The position numbers and the translations under genes were made by a program. A model generated the notes under the pieces. The model did not search any database, was not told the origin of the DNA, and worked only from the letters and a program-made list of their open reading frames with translations. Shown one piece after another: positions 11,001 through 20,504 of a stretch of 64,000 nucleotides of DNA. This DNA is from Plasmopara viticola (Eukaryota > Oomycota > Peronosporomycetes > Peronosporales > Peronosporaceae): NCBI GenBank assembly GCA_001695595.3, contig MBPM02000014.1, positions 248,001 through 312,000 of the forward strand, read 5' to 3'. Within the stretch, counting starts at the first letter, position 1. The number at the start of each line of letters is the position of its first letter.

Positions 11001-11611
11001 ATCATGTTTAGGGACTGCATGTTGTTGTGAAACATCATATTGGACATGTCGTTCATGCCATAACCATTGCCGCCCATATTTATGCCATTCATACCCATAT
11101 TCAAACCCATAGTGCTCATTCCCATGTTGTTCAACCCAATATTGTTTATGTCTAGGTTCATCCCATTCGAATTAATTGCCATGGCGCTGCTGGTTGTTGT
11201 TGAGCTAAAAAAATTCATTGCGTCTACACCACTGGACATTAAAGACGACGTCGGCAGTGGCTCGGACGCGAGCGACGCCGGGAATGGAATAGCGTCAGCT
11301 GCTGACGTTATTGGTGTCGAAGAGGTTGACGCAGACGAATTGATTAGCATGCTACTGCTACCACGGCTGCTGCTAGAAGTTGTGGGTGAATTAAGCTCGT
11401 CTGGAAAGTCAATAAGCCCTACTGAAGACGCGGAGGAGCTACTACTCAGCATCATGGACGAGTCTGTCATGAGGTTCATCCCATTGTAAAAGTCAAGACC
11501 ACCAGAGAGATCCATAACGTTTCCACCGCCACCTAAATTAATCTGGTTCATGAATCGACTGTCGCCTCCGTTAACACCAAAGTCGCCTACATAGGCTTGT
11601 GAAGAGTCCAT
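5039..11611 (-). CDS. p300/CBP-type histone acetyltransferase (KAT3)
   Basis: Transcriptional co-activator acetylating histones in the nucleus. The 2190-residue frame starts at ATG 11611 and has no intron. Order along the protein: Met/Asn- and Gln-rich N-terminus (polyQ ~210-280); KIX-like domain ~324-410 (RPTWQSSADQALRKEMLHHI); TAZ1 zinc finger ~600-677; bromodomain ~1190-1300 (PNYFKIIRKPMDLGTVKKKL); Cys/His-rich RING/PHD region ~1310-1430 (WVQCDKCERWVHQIC); KAT11 catalytic domain ~1550-1740 (RVYISYLDSVNYF); ZZ finger ~1977-2024; TAZ2 ~2057-2140; Gln-rich tail. This is the complete p300/CBP order and length, which makes assignment secure. The Gln-rich stretches produce long antisense frames that are not genes. 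Confidence 0.95.
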   Translation of the reverse strand: MDSSQAYVGDFGVNGGDSRFMNQINLGGGGNVMDLSGGLDFYNGMNLMTDSSMMLSSSSSASSVGLIDFPDELNSPTTSSSSRGSSSMLINSSASTSSTPITSAADAIPFPASLASEPLPTSSLMSSGVDAMNFFSSTTTSSAMAINSNGMNLDINNIGLNNMGMSTMGLNMGMNGINMGGNGYGMNDMSNMMFHNNMQSLNMINAQANYYMPQQQLQQQHYMQRVHQQRQLQMQRQQQQKALLERQRLQQQALKTSNNQQTQQQQQASQQKQHQILAAGKMPPQLAVQRQLSGGNTSLDNNNAARLQPQGSAQQNGNVPSAIRPTWQSSADQALRKEMLHHIIRVLQSQRSNAPANWLQKLPEMAHRLEDECYRIAASREEYTNTSTLQSRLRNIVRSAQTHQRNIGTNAMRQSGVASPAIPTPSPASTPAPFPVAQEVSSASNGLSLGTQDLASQAIQMPPELQNPPSLDNTPVKAKGCQDNALMQSTPSAVDSSTTDRLFMSGRGASPLAGQNDVQATLNASGNVLTGAGTPSATSPASIARNKSAQIIWQFKAKAQQVTSALDKNQTTEYHNKLRLMVRDDIKTTGSKEVLQRQQQRLLLLRHAMWCKSPEGTCTTTPSCGEMKRLWAHMGLCRQTNACSYNHCISSKYVLSHFQQCANPKCLVCQVVRYPVEVKEKNGALMLDADRALQQIIAASQRRQRMLAMKKQQEIQQHIQQSQQQLQRPLAMPAHLQQAQNNGNAANNVQQPQQNVRQALIGSNAMQMGMVVPNGGSRPNSVSIAPPNTRAGSPNGPISQQGTYKAESTGTHTNFVPDDQRQFQLIKQKLSGRSLEQLTSHCVKLERWVEEIRARMNAIMNECRQLLHLSNSTQDSVQKTKYEAQVQEKRVTLKQLDVKFKQCRSQRNIVKHVIDERNATSAISAQNALHLNHVASAMQPIPMPIPMQQQTLFKQPQLPNASAKLSPDDLLEEEDDAFPKAESSFAASEKPLEMPMDLQDTSASSGPVAAPWNTLTVSQRSPSTCSSTAIDGGRPTSAASEQGCGQNRDRWEDFTNKCGTPAVVRPEVAVKVEPQVELNALGISPSQAIAPAIKEEGGINPLTMNNPTLNAMMSEHRRMDASENLPLPAGAVGTPKALITTCGDNANTNAATAPTPAPPVSSEVPMSVLSELSNEDLASHINSLLNKYNATVSAASLKKKLEVMLKGMMEHKFGWVFNTPVDPVALNIPNYFKIIRKPMDLGTVKKKLEVGVYKHLEEFAYDVRTTFQNAMQYNSEDQDVYSLAKDMLADFNSELRKVAAEFDVGEKAARAKESSCRLCGIERMVFEPAVLYCNGECNSRIRRNCYYYTSGDNKYHCCHQCHGNLPDTIKHNEGRQYLKSELARKKNDEVHEEPWVQCDKCERWVHQICALFNGKVDSEKKPQLVKSENGQLADSGDDLPSPPSCATKPTTVTTTVVKSSPSTGSKGTVHSITTSPGSEFLCPECLLDSRKKEPQKYKIGRHAFSAKDLQRTKLSDFLERRLSKALQAEREDEAKWTRRDVKDIETAEGLTVRLVSNIEKQLMVRDKMFQRYKDSHKYTSEHRFKSKCICMFQEIDGVSVLLFGMYVHEFDEQEADCNSRRVYISYLDSVNYFNPPHLRTKVYHELLVAYFDFVKLRGFHTAHLWACPPLKGDDYILYCHPESQKTPKSDRLRAWYVDMLVKAEKEGVVWQITNMYDDYWRNNNTPCTLPYFEGDYWVGLAEDLIEKLDAEKPKKVANKRGIKSNKRKNIDTKKTASKKTKSKKPKRRKTVFGGDVSGDDEDDDDGHEGSRALTVKSLDIPDRKLSDPLMLKLGEVIEPMKDDFLVVKLFPCCRVCNSSVVQGLLWRDNSVKTEHGLNPKVVQTALCDGCYQKLKVVSVAGSSAAHNRLMARLNALTKTTVALPDRCTDPDEINDSEFFDTRQAFLSLCQGNHYQFDELRRAKHSSMMALYHLGNPNPNAYVYECNACTRDIVAGNRWHCHTCPDFDVCDSCYAKEKHEHPLEMVPTGGGGAVAGVGGVAGAGGAVITGAPTPEQRRLREQRAKNVRLHMQLLVHSSSCADGNCGSSNCEKMKELMRHGAQCKQRAYGGCTICRRVWALLQLHARQCRQYECKVPRCHDLREHVRKLQLQQQLMDDRRRAAVTQQYRQMQNERQQKQQSQVQGDEPMPEA

Positions 11612-12422
11612 CCTAATCTACAAAAGTGGCGTTAGAACTGTCGTGTTGGGTCGTTTTTTTAAAAACCACGATACCATGTACATGGCAAGAGGTGTTTATA
11701 CTGTTAAACAATGCCTTACCTGAAAAAGAGGCTAAAAGGTAAGCTCTTTGACCGCTAGAAGGTCTTCTTAATGCCGCGGCTGCAGCGCCGTCACTAGACG
11801 CGCACGTATGGACACACCGTGAGCTGGATAATTTCTCTAAGAAAAAAACGCCACAAGACGAGAGCGGAAAGAGCTTCAAGCAAGATAGACGCACGGGATC
11901 TCGGAGGAGTGAGTGCTGTGATGTGTCCACTGGCAGCGCGCGCGGGTGTTCCTGGCTCTGTGCTGGAGCTTTTCTTTTTCTCACAGCAGACAGCGAGCAG
12001 AGGGCGGGGCGGCGCGGTTTCAGACGGGTATGAAGTAATTTTCTACTTTTATGACCTTTTTAGTGTAATTTTAAGAACAAGTTGAGGACGAGTTTCTGAA
12101 CATATACCATATACAAACTATGTACTACCGGTACGCGCAAGTAATAAAAGCCTAAACAAAATTAGATAAGGGCGATTTAATACAATTACAATCTCGTAAT
12201 GTATTGAAAAATGATGGACTGATGGAAAAGATTTGACATGGTAAAAATTCGGTGTGACCGGTCCATGTGATGGTAGGGCTGCTACTTATTAACGATGATG
12301 TCGGACCGCGTGAACAAGATATATCGATGAAAAACTTTTACGCATATCTGACCATTAAACAGCAATAACTTTATTCGTAAGCTATATCGCCGCTTAAGCT
12401 GCAACTGGAGCAGCTTTTGTCG

Positions 12423-12698
12423 TTACGAGATGCATGTCTTGGCATTTGCCTCGTTGAGTTGTACACTTTGAAAAATGCAATTGCTACTCAAATAGTCAAA
12501 AAATCCGTCGCTAATTTTAATGAAACAACCAGCTGTATTGTAATCTCCGGGGCGTGCAACGCTTCGTGAGTAACGCACCTCGACCATTGCCATTTCTTGA
12601 TCTAATGTGACAGCCATATCACCTTGGCATTGTATCTTGAAAGGTAAACTTGTCGGTCTACTTTTGCTAAACTTTCCTGTCAAATCGCACGTACGCAT
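12423..12698 (-). CDS. Hypothetical small ORF, unrecognised
   Basis: A 91-codon frame from ATG 12698 to a TAA. It is not a shadow of any larger gene, and its composition is balanced (MAVTLDQEMAMVEVRYSRSV in the middle). I find no signal peptide, membrane span or known motif. It could be a remnant exon or chance; supporting neighbours are lacking. Confidence 0.22.
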   Translation of the reverse strand: MRTCDLTGKFSKSRPTSLPFKIQCQGDMAVTLDQEMAMVEVRYSRSVARPGDYNTAGCFIKISDGFFDYLSSNCIFQSVQLNEANAKTCIS

Positions 12699-13114
12699 CC
12701 AGTAGTATTACAACAAGTAAGCAATTGTCGTACGCTTGCAGCTTTAGCAGGAGAATTTATGACTAAACGGGATTGCAAAAATGATAACTCATGCGTCTCA
12801 TAGCTATGAATAGATTAATTGACACTTCTTAGGAATTTTATTCGTGCTTTAAAGTCGATCGTAAAGCGTGCGGGCCAGAAGATCGTCCCGACAATTACTA
12901 CATAATCGGGACTGGGTTGTTCTAGTAAAGTACGTTTTATGAATGACGCTTAGGGTAAGTCGGTTTTGCGCGATTAATTGATATGCTAAATAAGAAAAAA
13001 GAGAGATGGACAAGATCATGCCGCTTTTCTGGAGGTGACGCCCCTTCTCGTCTCGAATTACGTTAAACTGAAAGTGCGCATTTACTCTAGTAATAGAAGC
13101 AATCTAATTCAAAG

Positions 13115-13435
13115 ATGCAGCGCTACTATCGCTATCGTGCCAGCAAGTGCATTGTAGATTGTCCACGCGTGGAACGTCCAGCCGTCAGTGGTTTGACATA
13201 TGGCGCAACACTCTTCAGCGGCGTTGCTTCAAGCACTGCTTACGTATTTGCCAACGAAAGCGACGTTAATTTCCATAATGCTGCACGTGCCACTTGGTTG
13301 CAGAGTGCTGCGGAACCACTCGACCTCAGTATTTTGATAGCTCACGTAGTACTTTGTGGAAGTGTAGCTGGCACTGGCCAGCAGCCTCGCATTCTATATT
13401 CAAAAAATTTACTGTGCCATCACGCATTGTGCTGA
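13115..13435 (+). CDS. Hypothetical small ORF, unrecognised
   Basis: A 106-codon frame from ATG 13115 in a locally GC-richer patch. It starts MQRYYRYRASKCIVDCPRVE. No domain is recognised. The N-terminus is Arg/Tyr-rich with no clear secretion signal, and a hydrophobic stretch occurs around residues 78-90. It may be a short gene, a first exon or a decayed remnant; I cannot choose. Confidence 0.25.
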   Translation: MQRYYRYRASKCIVDCPRVERPAVSGLTYGATLFSGVASSTAYVFANESDVNFHNAARATWLQSAAEPLDLSILIAHVVLCGSVAGTGQQPRILYSKNLLCHHALC

Positions 13436-14785
13436 CGTTGAAAAAGAAATTTATTCAATACGCGCAACTTTTCAACGCAGCGCGAGAAATTTCGCAGACA
13501 GATCGCTCAACGCATAACAGCTTTAGTCACAGTGTCACACTCCCGCCGCTAAACTGCATGCTGGTCACCACATTTAGGTCCGAAGCACTCAAAACAAAGG
13601 CGGCACCGTATGAGGTCATATAATTAACGATGGGCTGAGCGCATTGCTGCAACGCAGCCACGTCACAATTGAGTTATATTACAGGCTGCCTTTATAAATG
13701 GTTTAGCAAACAGCGTTGCTGGCAAAGCGCGGGACTTCACATTGTTTAAGTGTAATTTTATTGCCAGAGCTTTGTTTCGCTGGCATATTGGTTATAGCCG
13801 TGCAAGAAGACGAACCTTGGAATCAACACTGACGGCCCTGCGCCTCGAATTTCTTGAAGGTGAATATGACCGAGCGAAACTGTTTGAGGGACATGAGCCA
13901 GTTGGCGTCTTGGTCTAGAGCCCAGGATCGAAAATCGGTGAAGCAAAAGTTTTTCATGTCCGGGCGCGAACACGAAAGAATGGCACATTTTAAGTTAATG
14001 TATAATAGAACGCGACCAACGTCAGGTATAGTAATCCACTCACCTTGGACAATACCGCGGAATTTATTACTGCTGTAAAGCTTATTAAATGGGCTGGCAC
14101 GAATAAACTGACACCTCGGGTGAGCTTAGTGTACCGGTAGCCATCATGACCGCAGAGTGCAACACGAGTTGCCGTAAGGAATTGGACATTACTACGGAAT
14201 TTCGGGATGTCACGACGACCAATTTTTAGACAAAGAAAGGGTGATTAAACGCCTTGCTCTTGTTGTTGCGAGCCGCAGCATCGTGTCCTCTCAGAGGAGA
14301 CTTGAGTCAGAGACGGTCAAGTACGACTTTTAGCTCCCCTCTAAGTGACATACGCCGTTCGTCAAGGGCTCGTCTGTAGCGTCATGATCCTATCTCGTTT
14401 AAGTATTTGATAAATGCAATCCATTGTTAGAGCCACTGGACATTCGTCATGTAATGCCAAAAAGGATAAAAGTTGAGAGCAGCATTGATTGCCGCGACCT
14501 CGCCCATAGGTTTGTCAACTCTCTTAAAAAATGTTAGGCCTGCCTTTAAGCACAATGTAGCTATAATTTAGCAGTATTGAGTGCCCAAATGACCCACCAA
14601 TCATTTCTGGACATCTTAAAGATGCGTTTTTTATCCCTTTTACTAGTGCGAAATTGAGAGCGGGTAAACGTACCGGTATGACTTCGGTACAACAATTTAT
14701 TGTATTGTCATGTATCGCAAATTGTAAATTGTGTGTCCGCTTTATTCGGCTAAAAAATAAAGCGGTCAATTAATTTCCGTCAACC

Positions 14786-16314
14786 TTACGCAATAAAACT
14801 CATTCCGTAGCCGAAACTACTACTGTCACTAGTGACGGGTTCTTGGATGAGTTTTGTAAACTCACTAATTTCAGGCAATGATCGCTGCTGATGGATAGCT
14901 GCCTCGTGGAAGGGTGACATGCGGCCTTGATGGAACGAAAAAGAGTTTAAAAAAGTCGTGGACTTCGGCTTCTCCAAAGAGTTTCCTGCATCAGTAAAGG
15001 AGCTTCCGGGAACTTGCGTGAGACTTGTGCCTCCCGACACGAAATAATATTGACTACGAATTAGGACCGTGAGCTCTTCTTCAATGTTTAGAAGTCGGGC
15101 CTCCAAATCGATGTCATTCGCGTCAAGCCCAAACGGGCATTCGATTTCCATTGCAACTTCGTCGGCCATGAACAAAAACGTTCCCCACATAAACACCCAC
15201 AGAGGGGTATATAGTCCAGACCTCGGTACGATAACAAACGTGTAGAGTAGCATATAAGCTGTGAGAAGAAATTGCAAATATTGCATGTAGTTGAACGGGA
15301 TCGGGACATTAGCTATGTTGAATATTGTTGTATATAGATCAGGCAGCCGTGATAACTTCAATTGAAGAGCGTTCGCATTTGCCACCGAAAGGTGCCCCCG
15401 ATTTGTAGCTACCTGTACAAGTCTCTTGAGCCATAGCTCTGTAATTGTGGCTCGTAGCTTGTGGGGGATACGACGAACCTTGTCATCTACTTGCATCTTG
15501 TATTCCAATCCGCAAGCGTATAATTCGCCATGCTCAGCATCTGTAAGCACTCCTGTCTCCTTAAGCTTGTCGATGCCGTCCACACCGCGACAATGGTGGA
15601 ACACAATGGCAATATATAGAAATACTAGACGACGCAACTCCGTAAAAAATGTACACTTTTCGAGAACGTCTTGAGATATACCCGACTTAACATCGTCTCT
15701 TTCGGCTGTATATTGATCGGATGTGTATGTAGCAACAGTGAGGTCTGTCGTGGTTGTTGTGCACACATATGCACAGCCTGATCCTACAATATCACGCGCT
15801 GCTTCTGAGAGGGACCCCACAGCAAGTACACCTGCACGCCACTGTGCAAAGGCTGAGTTCATGCGAAAAGAGATGGTCAAACCAATAAATGTGTTAAACA
15901 CCGTCAGTGAGTCAGCGAATGCCGTCGATTCCTGCGCAGGAACTACAAAATGGTGGTAGTGGTTTATGATAGCAATAATCAATGCAAAGATAGCCATCAT
16001 GAAGGCGCGCATTGGCGCTTGACCGTTCATCGCAGACCCCTGCCAGCGCAATAACACTCCCCATACGTGCGACGTGTCGTAGTAAATCATTTGGTTTATG
16101 TTCAGACGCGAGCGCAGATAAAAATCTGTAAATGTGGCAATACCGAGTAGTTCTTGCAAAAAATCACGAAGGGATCGTGAAGTGGCATGTGACGAAAGAG
16201 GACGACGCCCTAGCAATTCCTGCTCGCAGCTGGCTCAAATTATCTTTATTTTATACCAAAAATAAGTAATTTTGTTTGGAGCATCGTGTGGTAAAAGCTT
16301 CACCTTTTTGGCAT
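14786..16314 (-). CDS. Bestrophin-family (RFP-TM) chloride/anion channel
   Basis: A membrane protein of the bestrophin/UPF0187 family, forming anion channels in animals and chloroplast or other membranes elsewhere. The main exon runs from about 16229 down to the stop at 14786. Family hallmarks are the paired helices with GLTISFRMNSAFAQWRAG (the counterpart of FRxNxxYxRW), IAIVFHHCRG, IPFNYMQYLQFLL, and the C-terminal acidic segment MEIECPFGLDANDIDLE, which matches the family's PFG..xNDI region. The exon's own frame has no ATG until residue ~43 (16090). An upstream mini-exon, ATG 16314 to 16304, joined across a 74-nt GT-AG intron (16303-16230), would give a frame-consistent start (MPKSCEQ...). 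That first exon is inference. The C-terminal ~90 residues are Ser-rich and variable. Confidence 0.85.
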
Positions 16315-18747
16315 TCTTGAATCATAAACAGATGGATAAATTCTGCACACCGCTCTGAACTTGGAATGCATACGAATTTGTGAAGCTGGAAGAGATCTGT
16401 AGACTCTATTTGTGTATTGCCAAGTAGCGCACGCTTTAGGCCAAAATGTGTTCAATCATTCAAGAAGGCAGCCATGCAATTTGGAATGTCGTCAAGGTGT
16501 AGGATATACACGATTCGGAATCTGATTATACGATGCGGACTCGAATTACCAACTTGTACGAATGGTAGTAAAGCCTGGTAAATATCCTCATTATATAAGT
16601 GAATAAAATATTTTGTATATGCTATACTCTAGTTTAAGACACAATTTCTATGTAAGGTGTCGTGATCCCAGAACGCAAACGGTAGAAAAAAAATTCCATT
16701 AAAGTAGTCGATTCGCTTTCATTTCCAGCACGCTCGTATCGCATTGTCAGCGCTAAGAACAAAAGATCCATGCTTTGTTCTAGGCACATCTCACTTTGAT
16801 AGGTTCATTGAGAAACTGCCTTGCACTTTTTTTGTAGTTTGACATGTCAATCTTTAGTTATTCACTGGGTAGCGTGCAGTTATCATGGCGACGATTGCGC
16901 TGATTGTTAAGGTCACAAACCATCGTCGTCGCGACTCAAAGTGAGATATCGCTAGCGTTATCTGACACAAATCTCATCATCTCCTTCCAGCTGCATTCGC
17001 TTTTTACGTAGTGGCGAGTGGAAATGGTGGGTCTCGGAACGATGTGTGTTAAGGAAATTGGTGTTTCAAAACACGAATATCACCTTTCGCCGTAAGAAAT
17101 GTCGGTCAGACTTGGAAAAGGATGGGGTGACGCCCTTCTTCTAAGCGCGGAGCTAAATGCTCGCGCGCTTCGGGCAGGTGCTCTCGGGCATCTGCAGGTC
17201 TCTAACGAGTCTCACCCTCGACGCGACAGTGTCCAGCACCGGGCGCCACCTGGGCTCTTACCAAGTCAGAGCTAAGCAAAATAATGGAAGACCCTTACGA
17301 CCTCGGTGCTGGCTGCACTGCCCGCCGGACGAGACCCGACGTATGCGGACACCACCCTATGCCGTGGACTAGCCAGACTGAGCCTAGCACGTGCATCATT
17401 TGGCAACGCGATAACGTAATACATTACAAATGTCGGTCAATCTACCGAAATTTTACTTTGTAAATTTGCGATCGTTGTCCTTGTTTCCGCTCTATTCCAG
17501 TGTTGATCCCTGACATATAATAAGAAAGCGCTATGTGAACTTGGTGCATGCGCTCGTTAAGGTAAAAGCTTCTAAATTTGTTGATTATACGCTAACATCT
17601 TTCGCTTGCAACTACGTCTTCGCGCTGTTGTATTTGCATCTAGAAATGACATTGCAGGTTTTCAGCTTCAAGCCACCGTACCTCCTTTTCTAGCGTTAAA
17701 GCAAATTTTAAGATCCGCTATCGCTGCAATTGCTCGTCAAGCGAGTACTTTAAAATTAATTCGCACGCATAAGAGTAGTATTGGCAACGGTTGTCCTGTT
17801 GAACTCACGCTTGCGACTGAAATTTTGAGAGGTTGGAGCATTATACTTTGCGTATCCTGCTCAATACTCATGGTGTTTTCAAGATTTCATAACTCCCGGC
17901 TACGTACTATATCTAATACGACATCTCGTCTTTTGACTACATTTATAGCTCTAGCATCGTTGGGTTCGTTTAAATTATCGGTCAACAGGTTAAAGGTCTA
18001 GTGGATGGCGAGCTGCTCATCGTTTGTATGTGTGATTTAAACTATAAGTGACAAAGAAAACTTATGGGTCAAAAAGCACTGATACGCATCAAATCTTGGC
18101 GACCAAGCGACCAAAGTTGAATGCGAAGGACATTAAGACCCAATCTAGCCACCAATGCAGCAGCTTGCGAACAGTACAGAATTTGAATTTTGGTAAGGTT
18201 ATGCGAAACCTGATGGCAATTTTAGTGAGTCGACAGGTCAGCGCTTGAAATTTTTACATGCACCAGAAAGCAAAAGTGCGAACTGCAGCATTGTAAGTGA
18301 CGATTGCAAGTTTGCTTTAAAATCAATACTCATCAAAGCAACAAATAGTGACACTGAAACTGCAGACATTATTTAAGTTACGATGCAGGTCATGGCGTAG
18401 AAAGCGTGCCAGACATCCTCGATTGTATTCCGCTTCTTTTCGCGAGAAATTATCATGCGCAATGAGTGCTGAATTGTGTACAACGAGCACGCCAAAGTGC
18501 CATTGTTTTTCACGAGCAATGCATAAGGCTGCACAACAACTCGACTTTAAAACTCATGCTTTCCATCTTTGTTACAATGTTAGGCTTTTTTCCTACACGT
18601 CCCAATCAATCTTTCTCGTATATTGTACAACTTCATGTTTCGCTAGCCATGCCTACTTCCTCTTCTCGATTTCTTGCGGTGCAATGCGATATCATTAATC
18701 ACTAAGGCGTACGAGTACGCGGAAGAACGATAAATTTGGCTGCTCAC
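16315..18747. other. Gene-poor interval with a GC-rich islet
   Basis: 2.4 kb, mostly AT-rich, without a gene I can support. Frames of 131 and 116 codons exist at 17606-18001 and 18348-18698 but start on non-ATG or unremarkable codons and show no motif. A distinct GC-rich patch lies at about 17101-17400 (see that entry). Confidence 0.5.
17101..17400. other. GC-rich islet, possible LTR-element fragment
   Basis: About 300 bp whose composition departs sharply from the AT-rich surroundings. It begins near GGGGTGACGCCCTTCTTCT, which resembles GGTGACGCCCCTTCTCG at about 13035. No intact frame is convincing in it. A piece of a solo LTR or internal region of an old retroelement is the likeliest explanation, but this is inference. 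Confidence 0.35.
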
Positions 18748-19140
18748 CTACGCGTAAATGTCCAAGACGCGCAACGTAAGCCGTCGAGACATAGCGATCT
18801 CAGACGATTCCATCATCATACGATAAATGCGCTTCTCACTGCAGCCCGCCTTAGTAAGCATCGACACACGTTCTAGCGGCTTGAGCCAGCGCACCTTTCG
18901 ACGTCTCTGAATGCGCTTGGACTTGCCAGTCATGACTTTCTTGCCGTCGTTCGCAACCGTTTTAATCGAAGACACCATTACCTCGTGCTCCGCTAGCTCG
19001 TCTAACGGCTTACTCCACACATTATAAGGCTTGCGCGCTAGGCCGATGGAGGGCCCACCATGCTTAGGCACAGAGCTGCCACCGAGGCCTACGCCGAACT
19101 CGTACACGGTGACCGTGGACCAGCGCACACACTTCTTCAT
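18748..19140 (-). CDS. Small CSRNP-N-like protein
   Basis: A frame of 130 residues from ATG 19140 (MKKCVRWSTVTVYEFGVGLG) to TAG at 18748-18750. The N-terminal block VRWSTVTVYEF..GLGGSSVP..GGPSIGL resembles the short basic/hydrophobic motif found at the start of cysteine/serine-rich nuclear proteins and of many small oomycete proteins. The rest is basic (KSKRIQRRRKVRW) and probably nuclear. Function is unknown. The same frame is open further upstream to 19248, but without an ATG. A good splice donor (CACG|GTAAGT, 19252/19251 on the minus strand) and an acceptor (TTTTCAG near 19188) suggest a 5' exon starting near 19270-19283, but ATG choice and phase are ambiguous there. I therefore start at 19140. 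Confidence 0.6.
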   Translation of the reverse strand: MKKCVRWSTVTVYEFGVGLGGSSVPKHGGPSIGLARKPYNVWSKPLDELAEHEVMVSSIKTVANDGKKVMTGKSKRIQRRRKVRWLKPLERVSMLTKAGCSEKRIYRMMMESSEIAMSRRLTLRVLDIYA

Positions 19141-19283
19141 TGTCGTCAAGTAAAGAATTAACCGACTTCTTAATTTTAGAAGAGGCTTTCCTGAAAAGAG
19201 GGATTTTGTGTAGCGGCTTCTTTTACGCGCGAACCCAGAGGTGTTCACTTACCGTGCCGACATGATGAAAGACCCATCCATCG

Positions 19284-20504
19284 TTTAAAATTGTATGGCA
19301 TCCAGTATTAAGGCGCCTCTGCCCCCGAAATACGGGCTTTTAAACAACGCGCGGCAAGGGATGACACGTTTAATTTAAGCTACAATCTAATTCAACGAGC
19401 AAGTCAGCCAATATGTCGCCTAGCTTTCCTTACAACCAACCCCATAGCCGTTTTGTCCCGCCATTCGACGAAATATCGCTCCTTGTTGCAACTGCTGTAA
19501 CGCAACACAGCCCTGCGGAAACCCTAACATCGAAGCATGCTGCGCTATTGCGACATAAACGTCCCCGTGTATTATGGCATCAACTTTAATTTTGCAGTCT
19601 TCACTGTACATCCGCAGGCAATCAAGTTGTTTCAATGCTTTTGAAGGGCTTCTCCGAGTGCTTGCAGTTACGACGTGGAGTCAGTCATACATAAGGCGCA
19701 CGGATCTACCACCGTATGTTTCCTAATTGCATAATAGTCGGCACCTCGATTTGTTACTCGGAATTGCTGTTGGTAACGGCTCAAATTACAATAAAAAGAC
19801 CGGTAGCAGCAATCATGCTAGCATTTTATTTGATCTTGCACACGGATCTATGGTATGGTCGTACATTAATCGGTTGATGTGTAGGAGGAGAACCTACTAA
19901 GCGTGGAGCCACCGACTTAAGAGCATAGATGTATCCTTTGACAGAAATTATATACAGCGGACAATTACTTGTGTCTGTTATGACGACGTAACGCTGCGTT
20001 CGCTTGTTGACGGATAGGCGCGTTCTACTACAGTAGAAGGAACCACGCCAGCCAACAATTCGCCTTAAATGTCTCTCATTACGAAAAAATCAATTTGGGA
20101 CCACACAACCAGACTAGACGCCTTCTTTTCTCCATAAACTGGGCAGCAGGCTTTACCGCTGCCGAGCTCCTTTCACGTAAGCTCGAGGACAACATAGATA
20201 CCTTTTCCCATTAAAACGGGTCATCATTTTATCTATTTCCATACGTATAATCAGCAAAATATACAGGCGGTTTAGGTGTAGAATATTTCCAATACCTAAC
20301 AATTAGCAAACTTGGAGGGGAAGAAGAAATTTTATCACTAGATAGAGCAGAAGACAGCAACACTAGCGTACAAGTCTTGCCTACAGCATCACTGCGCACT
20401 CAATTCCCACTGCTTGTGACTATTTAGCAGCTTCGCCGATCACGGTACACCAGAATTAGTCCGGAACTGACCTAATCGAAACGCTAACTTTGGTACTTCC
20501 CTAG
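19284..20504. other. Intergenic region upstream of the PI3K gene
   Basis: 1.2 kb between divergently transcribed genes, so it should contain both promoters. I see no coding region, RNA gene or repeat I can support. A 71-codon antisense frame at 19420-19635 has no distinguishing feature. Confidence 0.5.

Larger units (their letters stand above)
11612..14785. other. Gene-poor interval between the acetyltransferase and the bestrophin gene
   Basis: 3.2 kb without a convincing gene. The first ~400 bp must hold the acetyltransferase promoter and 5' leader. Two short frames are somewhat coding-like but unrecognised and are listed separately (12423-12698 and 13115-13435). A stretch at 13033-13055 (GTGACGCCCCTTCTCGTC) echoes 17126-17142 and may be a piece of the same old LTR family. 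Confidence 0.5.

Noticed and set aside
11613..11984. 123-codon minus-strand frame upstream of the acetyltransferase start
   Set aside because: It lies in the expected 5' leader/promoter, and low-complexity basic composition with no motif argues against a gene.
12120..19810. Recurrent ACCGGTA heptamers
   Set aside because: The number of occurrences is about what chance predicts for a 7-mer in 64 kb on two strands.
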